Below are positions 7,993 to 19,987 of a stretch of DNA of 46,346 nucleotides, in pieces. The stretch comes from a virus. The stretch is taken from IMG/VR virus record IMGVR_UViG_3300022602_003849, positions 1 to 46,346 of that record; one strand, written 5' to 3'. Position 1 is the stretch's first letter. Every line of letters begins with the position of its first letter. Both the position numbers and the translations under genes were made by a program. The notes below the pieces were generated by a model, which ran no database searches, was not told the origin of the DNA, and saw only the letters and a list, made by a program, of their open reading frames with translations.

Positions 7993-8244
7993 ATGATCAA
8001 TAATTTCTACGTAGCAGGACACACACCCAGCTACAACTTTGGCTGGGTTACCAAGAATGAAGTGTTCGGAGGGGTTGACTATACCCTGAACATCGATCAG
8101 CAGATGCTGGCCGATCTGCAGTGGCTACGAGAACTACGAACCAAGATTGCCCGCGAGGAAGATATCAGACGAGACAATCCAGCAGCAGCAGAAGCCTATC
8201 TGCAGTATCAGACAGTGTTGAGATTGGTCGCAGAGACAGCGTAA
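7993..8244 (+). CDS. Hypothetical protein, 83 aa
   Basis: The ATG follows GGGAG with about 8-nt spacing. The product begins MINNFYVAGHTPSYNFGWVT and has a helical, charged C-terminal half (LRTKIAREEDIRRDN). There is no signal peptide or membrane segment and no family I recognise. Its TAA shares one base with the ATG of the next gene (TAATG), so the two are probably translationally coupled. Confidence 0.75.
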   Translation: MINNFYVAGHTPSYNFGWVTKNEVFGGVDYTLNIDQQMLADLQWLRELRTKIAREEDIRRDNPAAAEAYLQYQTVLRLVAETA

Positions 8245-8624
8245 TGACCAACATGGCTATATTATCATACATGACCTTGCTGCTGATCAAGCACAGCATA
8301 GCCGATCTCATGATGCAGGGCCGCATACCAGGTGGAGACACTGCCAAATTACCGTTGTTCAGCTACAAGAACTGGGTGCACAGCTGTGACCATGCGCTGT
8401 TGAGTCTGGCGGTAACCATACCTTTTGCCGGATTAGAGCTAGCAGTACTGCTGTGCTTAGCAGAATTTGCCTGCCATTATGTGATAGATCACCTCAAGAG
8501 CCGTATGCGCTTTGCATTGCACTTGACCACAGTTGACAGAGAATTTTGGTATCTACAGGGTTTGGACCAGATAGCGCACACGCTTTGGTATTCTTGTATG
8601 GCGTATATCGTGGTGGGTCAATAA
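8244..8624 (+). CDS. DUF3307-like membrane protein
   Basis: A 126-residue protein with hydrophobic segments near residues 5-20, 45-75 and 108-125. The pattern LLIKHSIADLMMQ, then SCDHALLSLAV, then CHYVIDHLKSR resembles DUF3307 membrane proteins, which carry conserved His and Asp in such helices. The start at 8244 is chosen because it overlaps the previous stop (TAATG); the frame stays open upstream to 8121 but only as a shadow of the 83-aa gene. The role is unknown. Confidence 0.7.
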   Translation: MTNMAILSYMTLLLIKHSIADLMMQGRIPGGDTAKLPLFSYKNWVHSCDHALLSLAVTIPFAGLELAVLLCLAEFACHYVIDHLKSRMRFALHLTTVDREFWYLQGLDQIAHTLWYSCMAYIVVGQ

Positions 8625-8644
8625 CTATTTTGAACCAAGGGTAG

Positions 8645-12423
<3,779 letters not shown>

Positions 12424-12461
12424 TGATGCATCCTTTGGTGAGATAGTATGCAGTAATTATG

Positions 12462-13160
12462 TTAGAAGTTTCGCATAGGGTCAAGCTGCCAGACCAGATA
12501 CTGAGGCGCTTTGGTAGGTATGTTGCGCTCTATTATCATGTTCTGCAACACTGCTTCGGGCTTGTCTGCAGATTCGATTCTCCGCCCGAGATCTCCGATG
12601 CTACCGTAGTTCCAAGCTGCATGCATCATTGGTGCAGATGCCACGCCAAACTGGTCGCACATCCATTGTTCATCTGCTGGTACATGCGGTGCATGGGGTG
12701 CTAAAACACCGTGTACATGCGGTGCTGCATAGGCATTGCTATCAAACCATTCGGGTAAGAATTGTCCAAGCTGGATAGCAATGTCTGTGCGAGTATGAAC
12801 GATGTAGTGGTAATCATCTGCTTGTGCTATCATGTCCAACGCAGTCTTGCTTTGGTAATACATGTTAAACACAGGCCGTATCTCAGCACCATTTGGTAGG
12901 TTTTTGATCTTAGTAGCACGCTCTATCTGTGCATCTGTCGGTTCTGTCTGCATGATTATGTTGTCAAACATATCCATAGACAGCAGTTCTGATGCACGAT
13001 TGGCCTTCCATGTGCGCCATGTAGCGAGATAGGTAGTTACAGTTGCATTCTGGATGTTAGCCATCTGAGCCATGAATTCACTGCAACGAGCTACAGTGCT
13101 TTGCACGCTTGGGCGGACGGGTCCTCTAAACAATACAGCTATCTTTACCTTGTCGTCCAT
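12462..13160 (-). CDS. Glycosyltransferase-like protein
   Basis: A 232-residue protein. It starts with a beta strand and loop, VKIAVLFRGPVRPS, and has YIVHTRTDIAI in the middle. Both features recur in the protein at 38039-38788 (AVLLRGHRRTW and LVMDTRSDIWL). This pairing of an N-terminal hRG-x-x-R loop with a later TRxD motif is what I associate with GT-A-like capsule or surface-glycan transferases; the Asp could bind metal and nucleotide sugar. The ATG at 13160 has AGGG 5 nt upstream; a GTG at 13166 is an alternative. It follows an upstream gap and lies 38 nt before the ferredoxin start on the same strand. Confidence 0.6.
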   Translation of the reverse strand: MDDKVKIAVLFRGPVRPSVQSTVARCSEFMAQMANIQNATVTTYLATWRTWKANRASELLSMDMFDNIIMQTEPTDAQIERATKIKNLPNGAEIRPVFNMYYQSKTALDMIAQADDYHYIVHTRTDIAIQLGQFLPEWFDSNAYAAPHVHGVLAPHAPHVPADEQWMCDQFGVASAPMMHAAWNYGSIGDLGRRIESADKPEAVLQNMIIERNIPTKAPQYLVWQLDPMRNF

Positions 13161-13213
13161 GTTCACCCTTGCTCCGATATTACATATTATTGTGCCGCCT
13201 GAGTCTAGTGATT

Positions 13214-13221
13214 ACTAAATA
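13214..13221 (+). promoter_or_regulatory. Possible late promoter ACTAAATA
   Basis: ACTAAATAG lies about 55 nt before the GNAT gene, in the gap between divergent genes. It deviates from NATAAATA at one core position and lacks the TCTGC extension. Confidence 0.3.
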
Positions 13222-13275
13222 GATCACTTTAGGACCTGGGTATAAGAGTGATCCAGGAGCAGGGGGTTTCATGCA

Positions 13276-13806
13276 GTGTACAACCTACCGCTATCTGGCA
13301 CAGAGCCAGCTCACTTCCGACGTGCCACCTTCGTTGACATGCACCATGTCTGGCACATCGTTTACCATGCCTACGCAGCTTACATACCGCTGCTAGGCCG
13401 CACGCCTCCCACGTTCCTCGAACCCTTTGATCAGCACATCACAGCCAAGAACCTGTGGCTGCTTGACGATGCCACGGGCGTGAACGCCATGGTCGTGCTC
13501 ACACCCAGTGATGATCATCTGATGATACAAGCACTGTGTGTGAATCCTGAGCATCAGGGACAAGGGCTTGGTCAACAGACGTTGGCATTTGCAGAAGCCA
13601 AGGCTCGCGAGCTGGGCTATGATGAACTGAGATTATACACCAACAGCAAGATGTCACGCAACCTCAGGATATACCGTCAGTGGGGCTTCCGTGAGACACA
13701 TCGCGAGAGCTATGACTGGGGCAAGCGTGTGCACATGCGCAAGCTGCTCAAGGCTGCCAGGATCATCAGAATGCGTCAGCGAGACGAGATTCCAGTAGCT
13801 GCCTGA
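13276..13806 (+). CDS. GNAT-family N-acetyltransferase
   Basis: A 176-residue protein with the GNAT core. The acetyl-CoA-binding motif A is ALCVNPEHQGQGLGQQTLAF, and motif B follows near LYTNSKMSRNLRIYRQWGF. Length and layout are typical of single-domain GNAT enzymes. The start is a GTG at 13276 with a G-rich stretch (GGAGCAGGGGG) upstream; an ATG at 13271 is in the wrong frame. The substrate is unknown. Its last 41 nt overlap the end of the convergent exonuclease gene. Confidence 0.85.
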   Translation: MYNLPLSGTEPAHFRRATFVDMHHVWHIVYHAYAAYIPLLGRTPPTFLEPFDQHITAKNLWLLDDATGVNAMVVLTPSDDHLMIQALCVNPEHQGQGLGQQTLAFAEAKARELGYDELRLYTNSKMSRNLRIYRQWGFRETHRESYDWGKRVHMRKLLKAARIIRMRQRDEIPVAA

Positions 13807-14584
13807 CGTTCTCAGCGAGATCGCGATCATAACCGGCATCTGCGTCATTGAGTGCTGGTAGATTCTTCAGCGCCCAGACCCAATAGTCATCTGGGATCTC
13901 AGTGAGTGCCACGCCGCGATACTTGCCAATGGGCCATGTGGCAATGGGAATCACGCTCCAACAGAGATCATGCAGCTGCTTGCCCACGTCAGCACCAAGG
14001 CTAAGCAGGTCTTTCTGCACTGCAATACCCATGAGCTTCTCTAACAGCAGCGCACAAATCAAAGTGTCAGCACCCGCCCTATGGCTAACGTGATCATCAG
14101 GTACAGGTAGATCAAGAAGATATCTAAGGTAATTGAGTCCATACTCGATATCTCCAAAATCATGCGCCAATATGTGCTTGCTGAGACGCCAGGTACAGAT
14201 CCATTCTGACTGGTTGCGTGAGCTAGCCACGTCAGCGTGGCTGCCGCAGCGATCCCAGGCTGTGGCCAGCACAGTTTGATCATAACTGCAGTTGTGTGCT
14301 ACGAAGTATCTAGCACCGTCCCAGTTTAGCATGTCTTTGATTTCACTGACACATTGATCCCAATAGGGCTGATCTTTGATCATCCTAGGCCCAATGTTGT
14401 TCTTGGCGCTGGCAGCCGGTGGGATGCCATTGCGTGCGTTGAACAATCTATCTCTGATCACCCAACCGTCGCGATCGTTGAAGCGAGCAGCAGCCAGCTC
14501 CACGATCTCAGCTTGATCGGCGATTAAGTTGGTGGTTTCGGTATCAAGTACCGTGACTTCTCGGAGGAATTTACGTGTGCTCAT
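13766..14584 (-). CDS. DEDDh 3'-5' exonuclease (DnaQ/ExoX-like)
   Basis: A 272-residue protein with all four DEDDh catalytic residues in order: Asp14 and Glu16 in VLDTETT, Asp102 in AHNCSYDQ, and His168 with Asp173 in SHRAGADT. The region after ~180 is specific to this protein and includes WPIGKYRGVALTEIPDDYWVWAL, similar to a C-terminal element of ExoX- and DnaQ-like exonucleases that contacts DNA. It removes nucleotides from 3' ends of DNA or RNA. It may serve in host DNA breakdown or repair; T4 carries the analogous DexA. Confidence 0.88.
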   Translation of the reverse strand: MSTRKFLREVTVLDTETTNLIADQAEIVELAAARFNDRDGWVIRDRLFNARNGIPPAASAKNNIGPRMIKDQPYWDQCVSEIKDMLNWDGARYFVAHNCSYDQTVLATAWDRCGSHADVASSRNQSEWICTWRLSKHILAHDFGDIEYGLNYLRYLLDLPVPDDHVSHRAGADTLICALLLEKLMGIAVQKDLLSLGADVGKQLHDLCWSVIPIATWPIGKYRGVALTEIPDDYWVWALKNLPALNDADAGYDRDLAENVRQLLESRLADAF

Positions 14585-14620
14585 GCTAGAAATATAGCAT
14601 GATTAGGCCCTGCTGTCTAC

Positions 14621-14628
14621 CATAAATA
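14621..14628 (+). promoter_or_regulatory. T4-type late promoter, CATAAATA
   Basis: CATAAATAAGTGC lies about 60 nt upstream of the homing endonuclease gene and in the gap between divergent genes. Confidence 0.5.
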
Positions 14629-14688
14629 AGTGCGCAGTTCACGGGATTGGCGTCCCCAACTGCTCTACTGCTTATAGGAGCAACAGCT

Positions 14689-15318
14689 ATGATATTTAAT
14701 AGGAACAACCATCCGCCTGGTCATTACGTTTATGCGTATCTGCGGAAATCAGACACAACCCCATATTATATTGGTAAAGGCATTGCCAAAAGAGCTTGGG
14801 AAAAGCATCGCTTGCCAATCCCTTCTGACGATACACTTATCATGATTATAGAGCATGGCTTAACAAATCAGCAAGCGCTTGATCTTGAGATAAAGTTAAT
14901 CAAAGAATATGGACGAATAGATATAGGTACAGGAATCTTACGGAATTTAACAGACGGTGGTGGTTATAATAGATCAGGAAGGCCACATTTACAGGAAACT
15001 AAGGATAAAATATCAGCGGCGAAAAAAGGAAACCAGTCACCGCTCAAAGGTCGCAAAAGACCGCAGGACGTTATTGATAAAATACGTCAAGCACTGATAG
15101 GACATAATGTTTCTGAAACCGCACGTCAAAAAATGTCAGACGCTCGCAAAAGATATGTAACTTCAGACGAGACGAAGTCTAAATTATCAGCAGCAGGTAA
15201 AGGTCGCATAGTAACCGAGGAAACCAGAACTAAACTATCTGCTAAGCTTAAAGGCAGAGTCTTCACTCCAGAGTGGCGCGCAAAATTATCAGCAGCACGC
15301 CGTAATATTACTGAATAA
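14689..15318 (+). CDS. GIY-YIG homing endonuclease with NUMOD3 repeats
   Basis: A 209-residue protein. The N-terminal GIY-YIG nuclease domain has YVYAYLRK and PYYIGKG, then a conserved Arg/His stretch and a Glu (ALDLEIKLIKEYG). The C-terminal half contains about four copies of a Lys/Ser-rich NUMOD3 motif (KDKISAAKKG, KSKLSAAGKG, RTKLSAKLKG, RAKLSAARR) that binds DNA. The ATG at 14689 has AGGAG about 8 nt upstream; the longer frame from 14647 is not needed. It is a freestanding mobile endonuclease of the T4 Seg type and likely inserted between two late genes. It is much more AT-rich than its neighbours. Its 3' end overlaps the convergent gene by 11 nt. Confidence 0.9.
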   Translation: MIFNRNNHPPGHYVYAYLRKSDTTPYYIGKGIAKRAWEKHRLPIPSDDTLIMIIEHGLTNQQALDLEIKLIKEYGRIDIGTGILRNLTDGGGYNRSGRPHLQETKDKISAAKKGNQSPLKGRKRPQDVIDKIRQALIGHNVSETARQKMSDARKRYVTSDETKSKLSAAGKGRIVTEETRTKLSAKLKGRVFTPEWRAKLSAARRNITE

Positions 15319-15784
15319 AAAACGTATATTGATTGAAATACTCAAAACGTAGGTAATAGGCATTTTGAGTATTATCAATATTGTTGATATTCAACCAATA
15401 CGCAGGGATGTCACCGGTACCCAATTGGTTCACATTAAGCGGCCAAGCTGCTTGAGCCTGTTTGACTTGGTTGGTGGGTAACGTGTCAGCATAGTAGCAC
15501 ACGGTATTGCCTAAACCGTTGAGATTTATACGATTACCCGCGAATCCTGGGGGTATCACGTTGATACCGTTGGGATCTATGCTGAGCCACATCAGCATGG
15601 TACCCTGCTGTTGGCTCCAGAAGGTGCTTTGGTTCGCAGCTATCACGCACTGCTGCCATTCTGGGGCCAGGCGCATGGGCCAACAATCCGTCTGAGATTG
15701 GGGTATGGTGTATTGGTTTGTAGGGCTATAGTCCTGTCGGATGTTCACGCCCGGCTGTGTGAGAGGTAGAGGATAGTATACCAT
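15308..15784 (-). CDS. Hypothetical, possibly structural protein, 158 aa
   Basis: The product is rich in Asn, Gln, Tyr and Pro (for example [16 protein letters not shown] and [19 protein letters not shown]) and has few charged residues. It resembles phage structural or fibre-associated proteins in composition, but I recognise no domain. The late-promoter motif CATAAATATCTGC ends directly before its ATG, leaving no room for a ribosome-binding site, so it may be translated from a leaderless message. It is divergent from fibre 3, with back-to-back late promoters. Confidence 0.75.
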   Translation of the reverse strand: MVYYPLPLTQPGVNIRQDYSPTNQYTIPQSQTDCWPMRLAPEWQQCVIAANQSTFWSQQQGTMLMWLSIDPNGINVIPPGFAGNRINLNGLGNTVCYYADTLPTNQVKQAQAAWPLNVNQLGTGDIPAYWLNINNIDNTQNAYYLRFEYFNQYTFFIQ

Positions 15785-15789
15785 GCAGA

Positions 15790-15797
15790 TATTTATG
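15790..15797 (-). promoter_or_regulatory. T4-type late promoter, CATAAATA
   Basis: CATAAATATCTGC is followed immediately by the ATG at 15784 on the minus strand. The same arrangement occurs before the superoxide dismutase gene. Confidence 0.65.
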
Positions 15798-15798
15798 G

Positions 15799-15806
15799 GC
15801 TAAATA
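15799..15806 (+). promoter_or_regulatory. Late-promoter-like GCTAAATA
   Basis: GCTAAATATCCAAG lies 25 nt before the ATG of fibre 3 and is separated by one base from the minus-strand promoter. Confidence 0.55.
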
Positions 15807-15831
15807 TCCAAGATCAATCTGGCGAGTGCTC

Positions 15832-17622
15832 ATGAGCGTTTATTCTTATCCTGTCGTGAATCTACAAGGGCCTACTGGCCCTACTGGCCCGCTGGGCGGT
15901 CCTACTGGCCCTGCTGGCACTCCCGGCACAGCAGTAAACACCGGTGCAACTGGTCCAACAGGCGTGCAAGGTCCACAGGGTTTACCTGGAACTGCTGCCA
16001 ACACTGGTGCTACTGGTCCCACAGGCATACGCGGAGCAACTGGCGTGCCGGGAGCAGCTACCAACACTGGCGCCACTGGTCCCACGGGCCCTACCGGCCC
16101 TACTGGACATCAAGGGGTGCCGGGTACTGCTGTGAACACTGGTGCTACTGGCCCTACTGGGCCAACTGGTCCAACGGGTGCTACCGGCACAGTGGCCAGT
16201 GGATCACAGGTATTTGTTACCAATCCAACACCCAGTGTTGACACAACTAGCGGCGCATTAATCGTCACTGGTGGCGCGGGCATAGGCGGCAACGTAAACG
16301 CGGGTGGCAGCGATCATTATTTCGCAGGCAATCTCAATGTCAGCAGCAATCTGTCAGTGCCGGGCGGCAACATCACGCTGAGCAATACCGGTAGAAACAT
16401 CATATCATGGGGCACTGCTGGTGTAGCTGCCCCTACTTTCACTACACGTTCAGCCGGAACTAAGCTGATGTTATTCCCTGGTGTTGCAGCCGGTTCTGTA
16501 GACTATGGTATAGGTATAGAAGCTAGCACCCTGTGGTATAGCATACCCACTGCTGTGAACACACGCCAATTCAAGTGGTATGCAGGTACTACCAACATCA
16601 TGCGCCTCAGCGGGCAGGGTAATCTACTAGTTGGACCAACAACACTGGCATCCGGCAGCACGGCTACTATAGTTGTAGATGGTGCAGGCACTAATGCTGG
16701 CGGCATACAGTTTGCAAATAGCGTCTCTGGCGGCAGCAACATTGGTGTCGGCTTTGGCAATGCTATGGTGTTCTCAAATTATACTGGTGCAATTGGTGCT
16801 GAGACGTATGTTGAGCGCATGCGAATAGACGGCAACGGCAACGTTGGCATAGGCAGCACACAGCCCCAGGCAGCATTGGTTGTAAGTGGCGGCAGCGGCT
16901 CAGCGCCATTGGATGTTATGTTCGTAAACCCCGGAGCTTACAATGCTCAGCTTACCTTACAGGATGCTGGAGGTTCTTGGGTTACTGGAACATTTGATAC
17001 ACAATATTATCTCTACAGCAATGGTGCCAACCAGCTCACCATCGACGCTAACGGTAACACTGCTATACTTTCGACTGCGGCTAGCACCAGCACCGGTACA
17101 GGTGCACTCCTGGTGAGTGGAGGTGTTGGTATAGCAGGCAACATAAACGTAGGTGGATCCCAGCAAACATTAGCAGGCAACGTTTTGGTTGGTTATTCTA
17201 CTAGCAACGGAAACTATCTGCTCCAGGTTAATAGCCAGATATTTGCAACCAGCGCCACTATAGCAACCTCTGATCAGCGTTACAAAGACAACATCACATC
17301 TCTGGGTTCGACATTAGACATAGTGCTGAACTTGAATCCTGTTACCTTTGATTGGAAATCTCATCCAGTTCACAACTTCACTAGCGGGACCAAGGTTGGT
17401 TTCATTGCACAAGAAGTACAGCAAGTTCTCAACACTGCGTCTTATAAAGATAACATTGTATATGAGAATCAGACCATCATGCCAGATGGTACACCAGAAC
17501 CATATCTAGGTTTAAGCGAAAGCTCGCTGATACCGTTATTAGTAAAGGCCTTGCAGGAAATCAATGCTAAACACGATACATTGGCCGCTGAATTCAAAGC
17601 CTATAAAGAATTGCATCCATGA
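15832..17622 (+). CDS. Collagen-like tail fibre 3 with S74 chaperone
   Basis: A 596-residue fibre. Residues ~12-125 are GPT-rich collagen repeats; two TxxGALxVxGGxGIxGNxNxGG motifs follow, around a beta-rich shaft with [11 protein letters not shown]-type repeats. The C terminus is an intramolecular chaperone of the Peptidase_S74 family: it starts SDQRYKDNI, with Ser480 and Lys485 in the spacing of the known Ser-Lys autocleavage dyad, and ends in a likely coiled coil ([20 protein letters not shown]). The chaperone trimerises the fibre and cuts itself off (family knowledge). The ATG at 15832 is preferred over GTG 15826. Its stop overlaps the next small ORF (ATGA). Confidence 0.92.
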   Translation: MSVYSYPVVNLQGPTGPTGPLGGPTGPAGTPGTAVNTGATGPTGVQGPQGLPGTAANTGATGPTGIRGATGVPGAATNTGATGPTGPTGPTGHQGVPGTAVNTGATGPTGPTGPTGATGTVASGSQVFVTNPTPSVDTTSGALIVTGGAGIGGNVNAGGSDHYFAGNLNVSSNLSVPGGNITLSNTGRNIISWGTAGVAAPTFTTRSAGTKLMLFPGVAAGSVDYGIGIEASTLWYSIPTAVNTRQFKWYAGTTNIMRLSGQGNLLVGPTTLASGSTATIVVDGAGTNAGGIQFANSVSGGSNIGVGFGNAMVFSNYTGAIGAETYVERMRIDGNGNVGIGSTQPQAALVVSGGSGSAPLDVMFVNPGAYNAQLTLQDAGGSWVTGTFDTQYYLYSNGANQLTIDANGNTAILSTAASTSTGTGALLVSGGVGIAGNINVGGSQQTLAGNVLVGYSTSNGNYLLQVNSQIFATSATIATSDQRYKDNITSLGSTLDIVLNLNPVTFDWKSHPVHNFTSGTKVGFIAQEVQQVLNTASYKDNIVYENQTIMPDGTPEPYLGLSESSLIPLLVKALQEINAKHDTLAAEFKAYKELHP

Positions 17623-17696
17623 AAAAACAGCAACTAGATAGACATTACAACTACATAGTTGATATAATCACTGATCGCATGAGGTATCAATGGTAA
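17619..17696 (+). CDS. 25-residue mini-ORF coupled to fibre 3
   Basis: The ATG overlaps the fibre 3 stop (ATGA) and the frame ends 7 nt inside the next gene. The product is [20 protein letters not shown] plus five residues, an amphipathic helix-like peptide. The overlaps on both sides suggest translational coupling. No family is recognised, and a chance ORF is possible. Confidence 0.4.
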   Translation: MKKQQLDRHYNYIVDIITDRMRYQW

Positions 17697-17899
17697 CTGC
17701 AATCCCAGCCACAGGAACAGCCATCAGGATGGGCGGCGTCTGGGCGGCATACACAGCAGGCGCGCTACCTCCTGCAAGCACCAATGTAAGCCTCAATGCC
17801 ACTCTAGGTGTGACCAAGAGTGGACTGCGCACAGCTGGCCAGATTACCCCGCTTAGTGCCACGTTCGGCGGCAGGGTTGGTCCATTCAATTACGTCTGA
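17690..17899 (+). CDS. Hypothetical protein, 69 aa
   Basis: The product is small, Ala/Gly/Thr-rich and nearly uncharged ([20 protein letters not shown] onward, ending FGGRVGPFNYV). GAGG lies about 6 nt before the ATG. The composition resembles a short structural or capsid-decorating protein, but this is a guess from its place after a fibre gene. Its start overlaps the 25-residue ORF. Confidence 0.6.
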   Translation: MVTAIPATGTAIRMGGVWAAYTAGALPPASTNVSLNATLGVTKSGLRTAGQITPLSATFGGRVGPFNYV

Positions 17900-17958
17900 T
17901 AACTTGACCTTACATCTAACCGCGTCTAAACTCTGTGTAGTTTACACCGGAGATTACT

Positions 17959-18678
17959 ATGGACATCGCAAAGACCCGAGAGCTGTTGGATAGCATTCCC
18001 AGCAGGACTGATTACGAATGGCGCAATTTTGAGATAGAATCTCAGGGTAGTTGGCATAGGCAAATGAGACATGTGCTGAGGCAAAAAGAACAGCTCACTG
18101 ATGCTGTTGAACGTGTATCCGCTGAGATGGATCTCGCAGAATACCAACTATCAAGGATAGTAGATACCAAGGAACAGGCCATAAAGGCTCGCATAGTCGC
18201 AGCCAACAACAACGGGCTAGCAAGAGAACGCAGCGATATGCTGCAGCAATTGGCGCAGATTGATGCCTGGCTAGCAACCTACGACGAGAGCGAGTTTGAC
18301 GATGTCGTCCGCGGTCTTGAACTTAATGAAGGTGATAGCTGGAGCGAAACGCTTGGTCGTGAAATTGGTGTTGAAGTGCTCAGCGACAAGCAGGCCAGTA
18401 AAGATACCCTGATGCAGGCTGCTATGTTACCTTTGGCAGATTATAAGAAGAGCGTGATCATCACCAATCAGTTTGCCAGCTTCCTCAAGAAGACTGCCGA
18501 GCAAGCAGAAAACAGCGTAGCAGTTAATCGTCCTGCTAGCATGCCAACTCAGGCACCAGAGCCAACACCAGATGCAGTAGCTGAGATGGCAGAACTGCGC
18601 GATAAGATGGTTGGTGCAGTGGCTGCAGTAGAAGAAGATAACAAAGACGAAAAGAAGAAAAAGAAAAAGAAGAAATAA
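17959..18678 (+). CDS. Coiled-coil protein with poly-Lys tail
   Basis: A 239-residue, mostly helical protein. Residues ~25-115 have coiled-coil character (QKEQLTDAVERVSAEMDLAE and following), and a Pro/Thr-rich linker at ~185-205 is followed by an acidic-to-basic C terminus ending in nine Lys out of ten. There is no signal peptide or membrane segment. A GGAG-like site (CCGGAGATTACT) precedes the ATG. The function is unknown; the Lys tail could bind nucleic acid. It lies 2 nt before the glycosyltransferase gene and is probably co-transcribed with it. Confidence 0.78.
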   Translation: MDIAKTRELLDSIPSRTDYEWRNFEIESQGSWHRQMRHVLRQKEQLTDAVERVSAEMDLAEYQLSRIVDTKEQAIKARIVAANNNGLARERSDMLQQLAQIDAWLATYDESEFDDVVRGLELNEGDSWSETLGREIGVEVLSDKQASKDTLMQAAMLPLADYKKSVIITNQFASFLKKTAEQAENSVAVNRPASMPTQAPEPTPDAVAEMAELRDKMVGAVAAVEEDNKDEKKKKKKKK

Positions 18679-18680
18679 CA

Positions 18681-19343
18681 ATGGCCGGGATGCTGCGCAA
18701 GGCCATAGGTTCTCGTACTTCTGTTAAGGTAAGCGTCTGCGTGCCCTGTCGCGATACAGTGCACGCAGCGTTTGCGTTCGATCTTGCCAAGATGATGCAG
18801 TATTGCCAGCTTATTGGCATAGATGTTACTCCTCATTTCTGCATAGGTACGCTGATTGTGAACCAGCGAGACCAGTTAGCAGAAATGGCACTAGACGCAG
18901 ACAGCACTCACATATTATGGCTTGACAGTGACATGATGTTCCCGCCTGATACGTTGCAACGTTTGCTAGCACATGACAAACCTTTGGTAGCTGGTAACTA
19001 TGTCACGAGACAATATCCGCACAAGACCGTAGCCTATCGTGAGATGCATGATTGGCGCAGCTACGTGATCAATGATGGCAAACAGGATCTGATCAAGGTA
19101 GCTGCCGTGGGCATGGGCTGCATGCTGGTCCACACTGATGTGATCAAGCAGATGGCACGTCCTCGTTTCCAGACTGAATGGATCCCTGAGACCCAAGACC
19201 ATATGGGTGAGGATTTTTATTTCTGTAAGCAGGCAAAATCGCTTGGCTTTGAAATATTGATAGATGATGCATTGAGCCGCGAACTGCAGCATCTCGGTAC
19301 GGTTAGCTTCAACCATAGCATGGTCAAGCGCGGATTGTTATAA
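18681..19343 (+). CDS. GT-A glycosyltransferase (GT2-like)
   Basis: A 220-residue protein with a GT-A nucleotide-sugar fold. It has an N-terminal strand VSVCVPCRDTVHAAF, the metal-binding DxD as LWLDSDMMFP near residue 77, a GNYVTRQ acceptor-side region, and an acidic GEDFYFCKQAK that matches the catalytic-base region of GT2-like enzymes. It should transfer a sugar from a nucleotide donor; the acceptor is not known. It lies among fibre and late genes, so a virion protein or surface glycan is plausible. Start ATG 18681 follows the previous stop directly. Confidence 0.82.
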   Translation: MAGMLRKAIGSRTSVKVSVCVPCRDTVHAAFAFDLAKMMQYCQLIGIDVTPHFCIGTLIVNQRDQLAEMALDADSTHILWLDSDMMFPPDTLQRLLAHDKPLVAGNYVTRQYPHKTVAYREMHDWRSYVINDGKQDLIKVAAVGMGCMLVHTDVIKQMARPRFQTEWIPETQDHMGEDFYFCKQAKSLGFEILIDDALSRELQHLGTVSFNHSMVKRGLL

Positions 19344-19346
19344 CCA

Positions 19347-19354
19347 GTTAAATA
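19347..19354 (+). promoter_or_regulatory. Possible late promoter GTTAAATA
   Basis: GTTAAATACTGGC lies 15 nt before the ATG of the 121-residue gene and is followed by AGAGG as a ribosome-binding site. It differs from NATAAATA at one position. Confidence 0.42.
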
Positions 19355-19369
19355 CTGGCAGAGGTCACC

Positions 19370-19735
19370 ATGGCATTCCAAATTTTTAATGAACTTAAAC
19401 CGCCACAGTACAATACTCTGCGCATGTACACTGCGCCGTACGGTAGCAATCTGGGGGCTACTGGCACTCTGCTCATGGTTAATCAGGGTAATCCAGAAGT
19501 TAATGATGGTAATCTCGCCCTCGATCTCGGCAGAGACAGTGATTATGTGCGCGTCGGTGTCAGTGGCAATCTGCAGCTATATCAGTCTGGCTACTTGATG
19601 TATGACACGCAAGTACCACCAAATCACATGACCCAACTGCAGAGCATAAACCTTGCTAGTGGTCAGAGCTTGTTCGTTTATAGTCAAAAAGGTTATACAA
19701 GCTTTGTGTTTACCGGATCAACTGTTACCGTTTAA
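19370..19735 (+). CDS. Hypothetical, probably virion-associated protein
   Basis: A 121-residue beta-rich product (MAFQIFNELKPPQYNTLRMY onward, ending FVFTGSTVTV) with few charges and alternating hydrophobic residues, as in small phage structural proteins. AGAGG precedes the ATG. It has a late-promoter-like motif upstream. No family is recognised. It converges with the 72-residue minus-strand gene, overlapping by 4 nt. Confidence 0.72.
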   Translation: MAFQIFNELKPPQYNTLRMYTAPYGSNLGATGTLLMVNQGNPEVNDGNLALDLGRDSDYVRVGVSGNLQLYQSGYLMYDTQVPPNHMTQLQSINLASGQSLFVYSQKGYTSFVFTGSTVTV

Positions 19736-19950
19736 TTGACTTCTTTACCATCGCTGTAGAATTCTAAAAGACCCAATCGCATGATGAAGGGACTGCGCTT
19801 GTTCTTGCGCCGCATCTTCATCACGAACCCTGTGGGCATCTCTACTTCCAGTTCAGCCAATTCCTTGCGTATAATCACGCCCTTGACCCGCCTGGCTGTG
19901 TCACTGCACTCTATGTACACGCGATTCTTCTGAGGTTTTTCCTTGATCAT
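19732..19950 (-). CDS. Hypothetical basic protein, 72 aa
   Basis: The product has a likely small beta-barrel pattern (RVYIECSDTARRVKGVIIRK and following) and a basic MKMRRKNKRSPF stretch, so nucleic-acid binding is possible. The ribosome-binding site TAGGAG lies about 9 nt before the ATG. No family is recognised. It lies 37 nt after the S8 protease stop on the other side of the same strand order, so the two minus-strand genes may share a message. Confidence 0.68.
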   Translation of the reverse strand: MIKEKPQKNRVYIECSDTARRVKGVIIRKELAELEVEMPTGFVMKMRRKNKRSPFIMRLGLLEFYSDGKEVN

Positions 19951-19987
19951 CGATCGGATCTCCTACAGCAGTGTGTGCTCAGAGATC

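Noticed and set aside
18427-18836. Three minus-strand ORFs with poly-Phe/Leu/Ser products
   Set aside because: They are antisense to the poly-Lys tail and start of the coiled-coil and glycosyltransferase genes.
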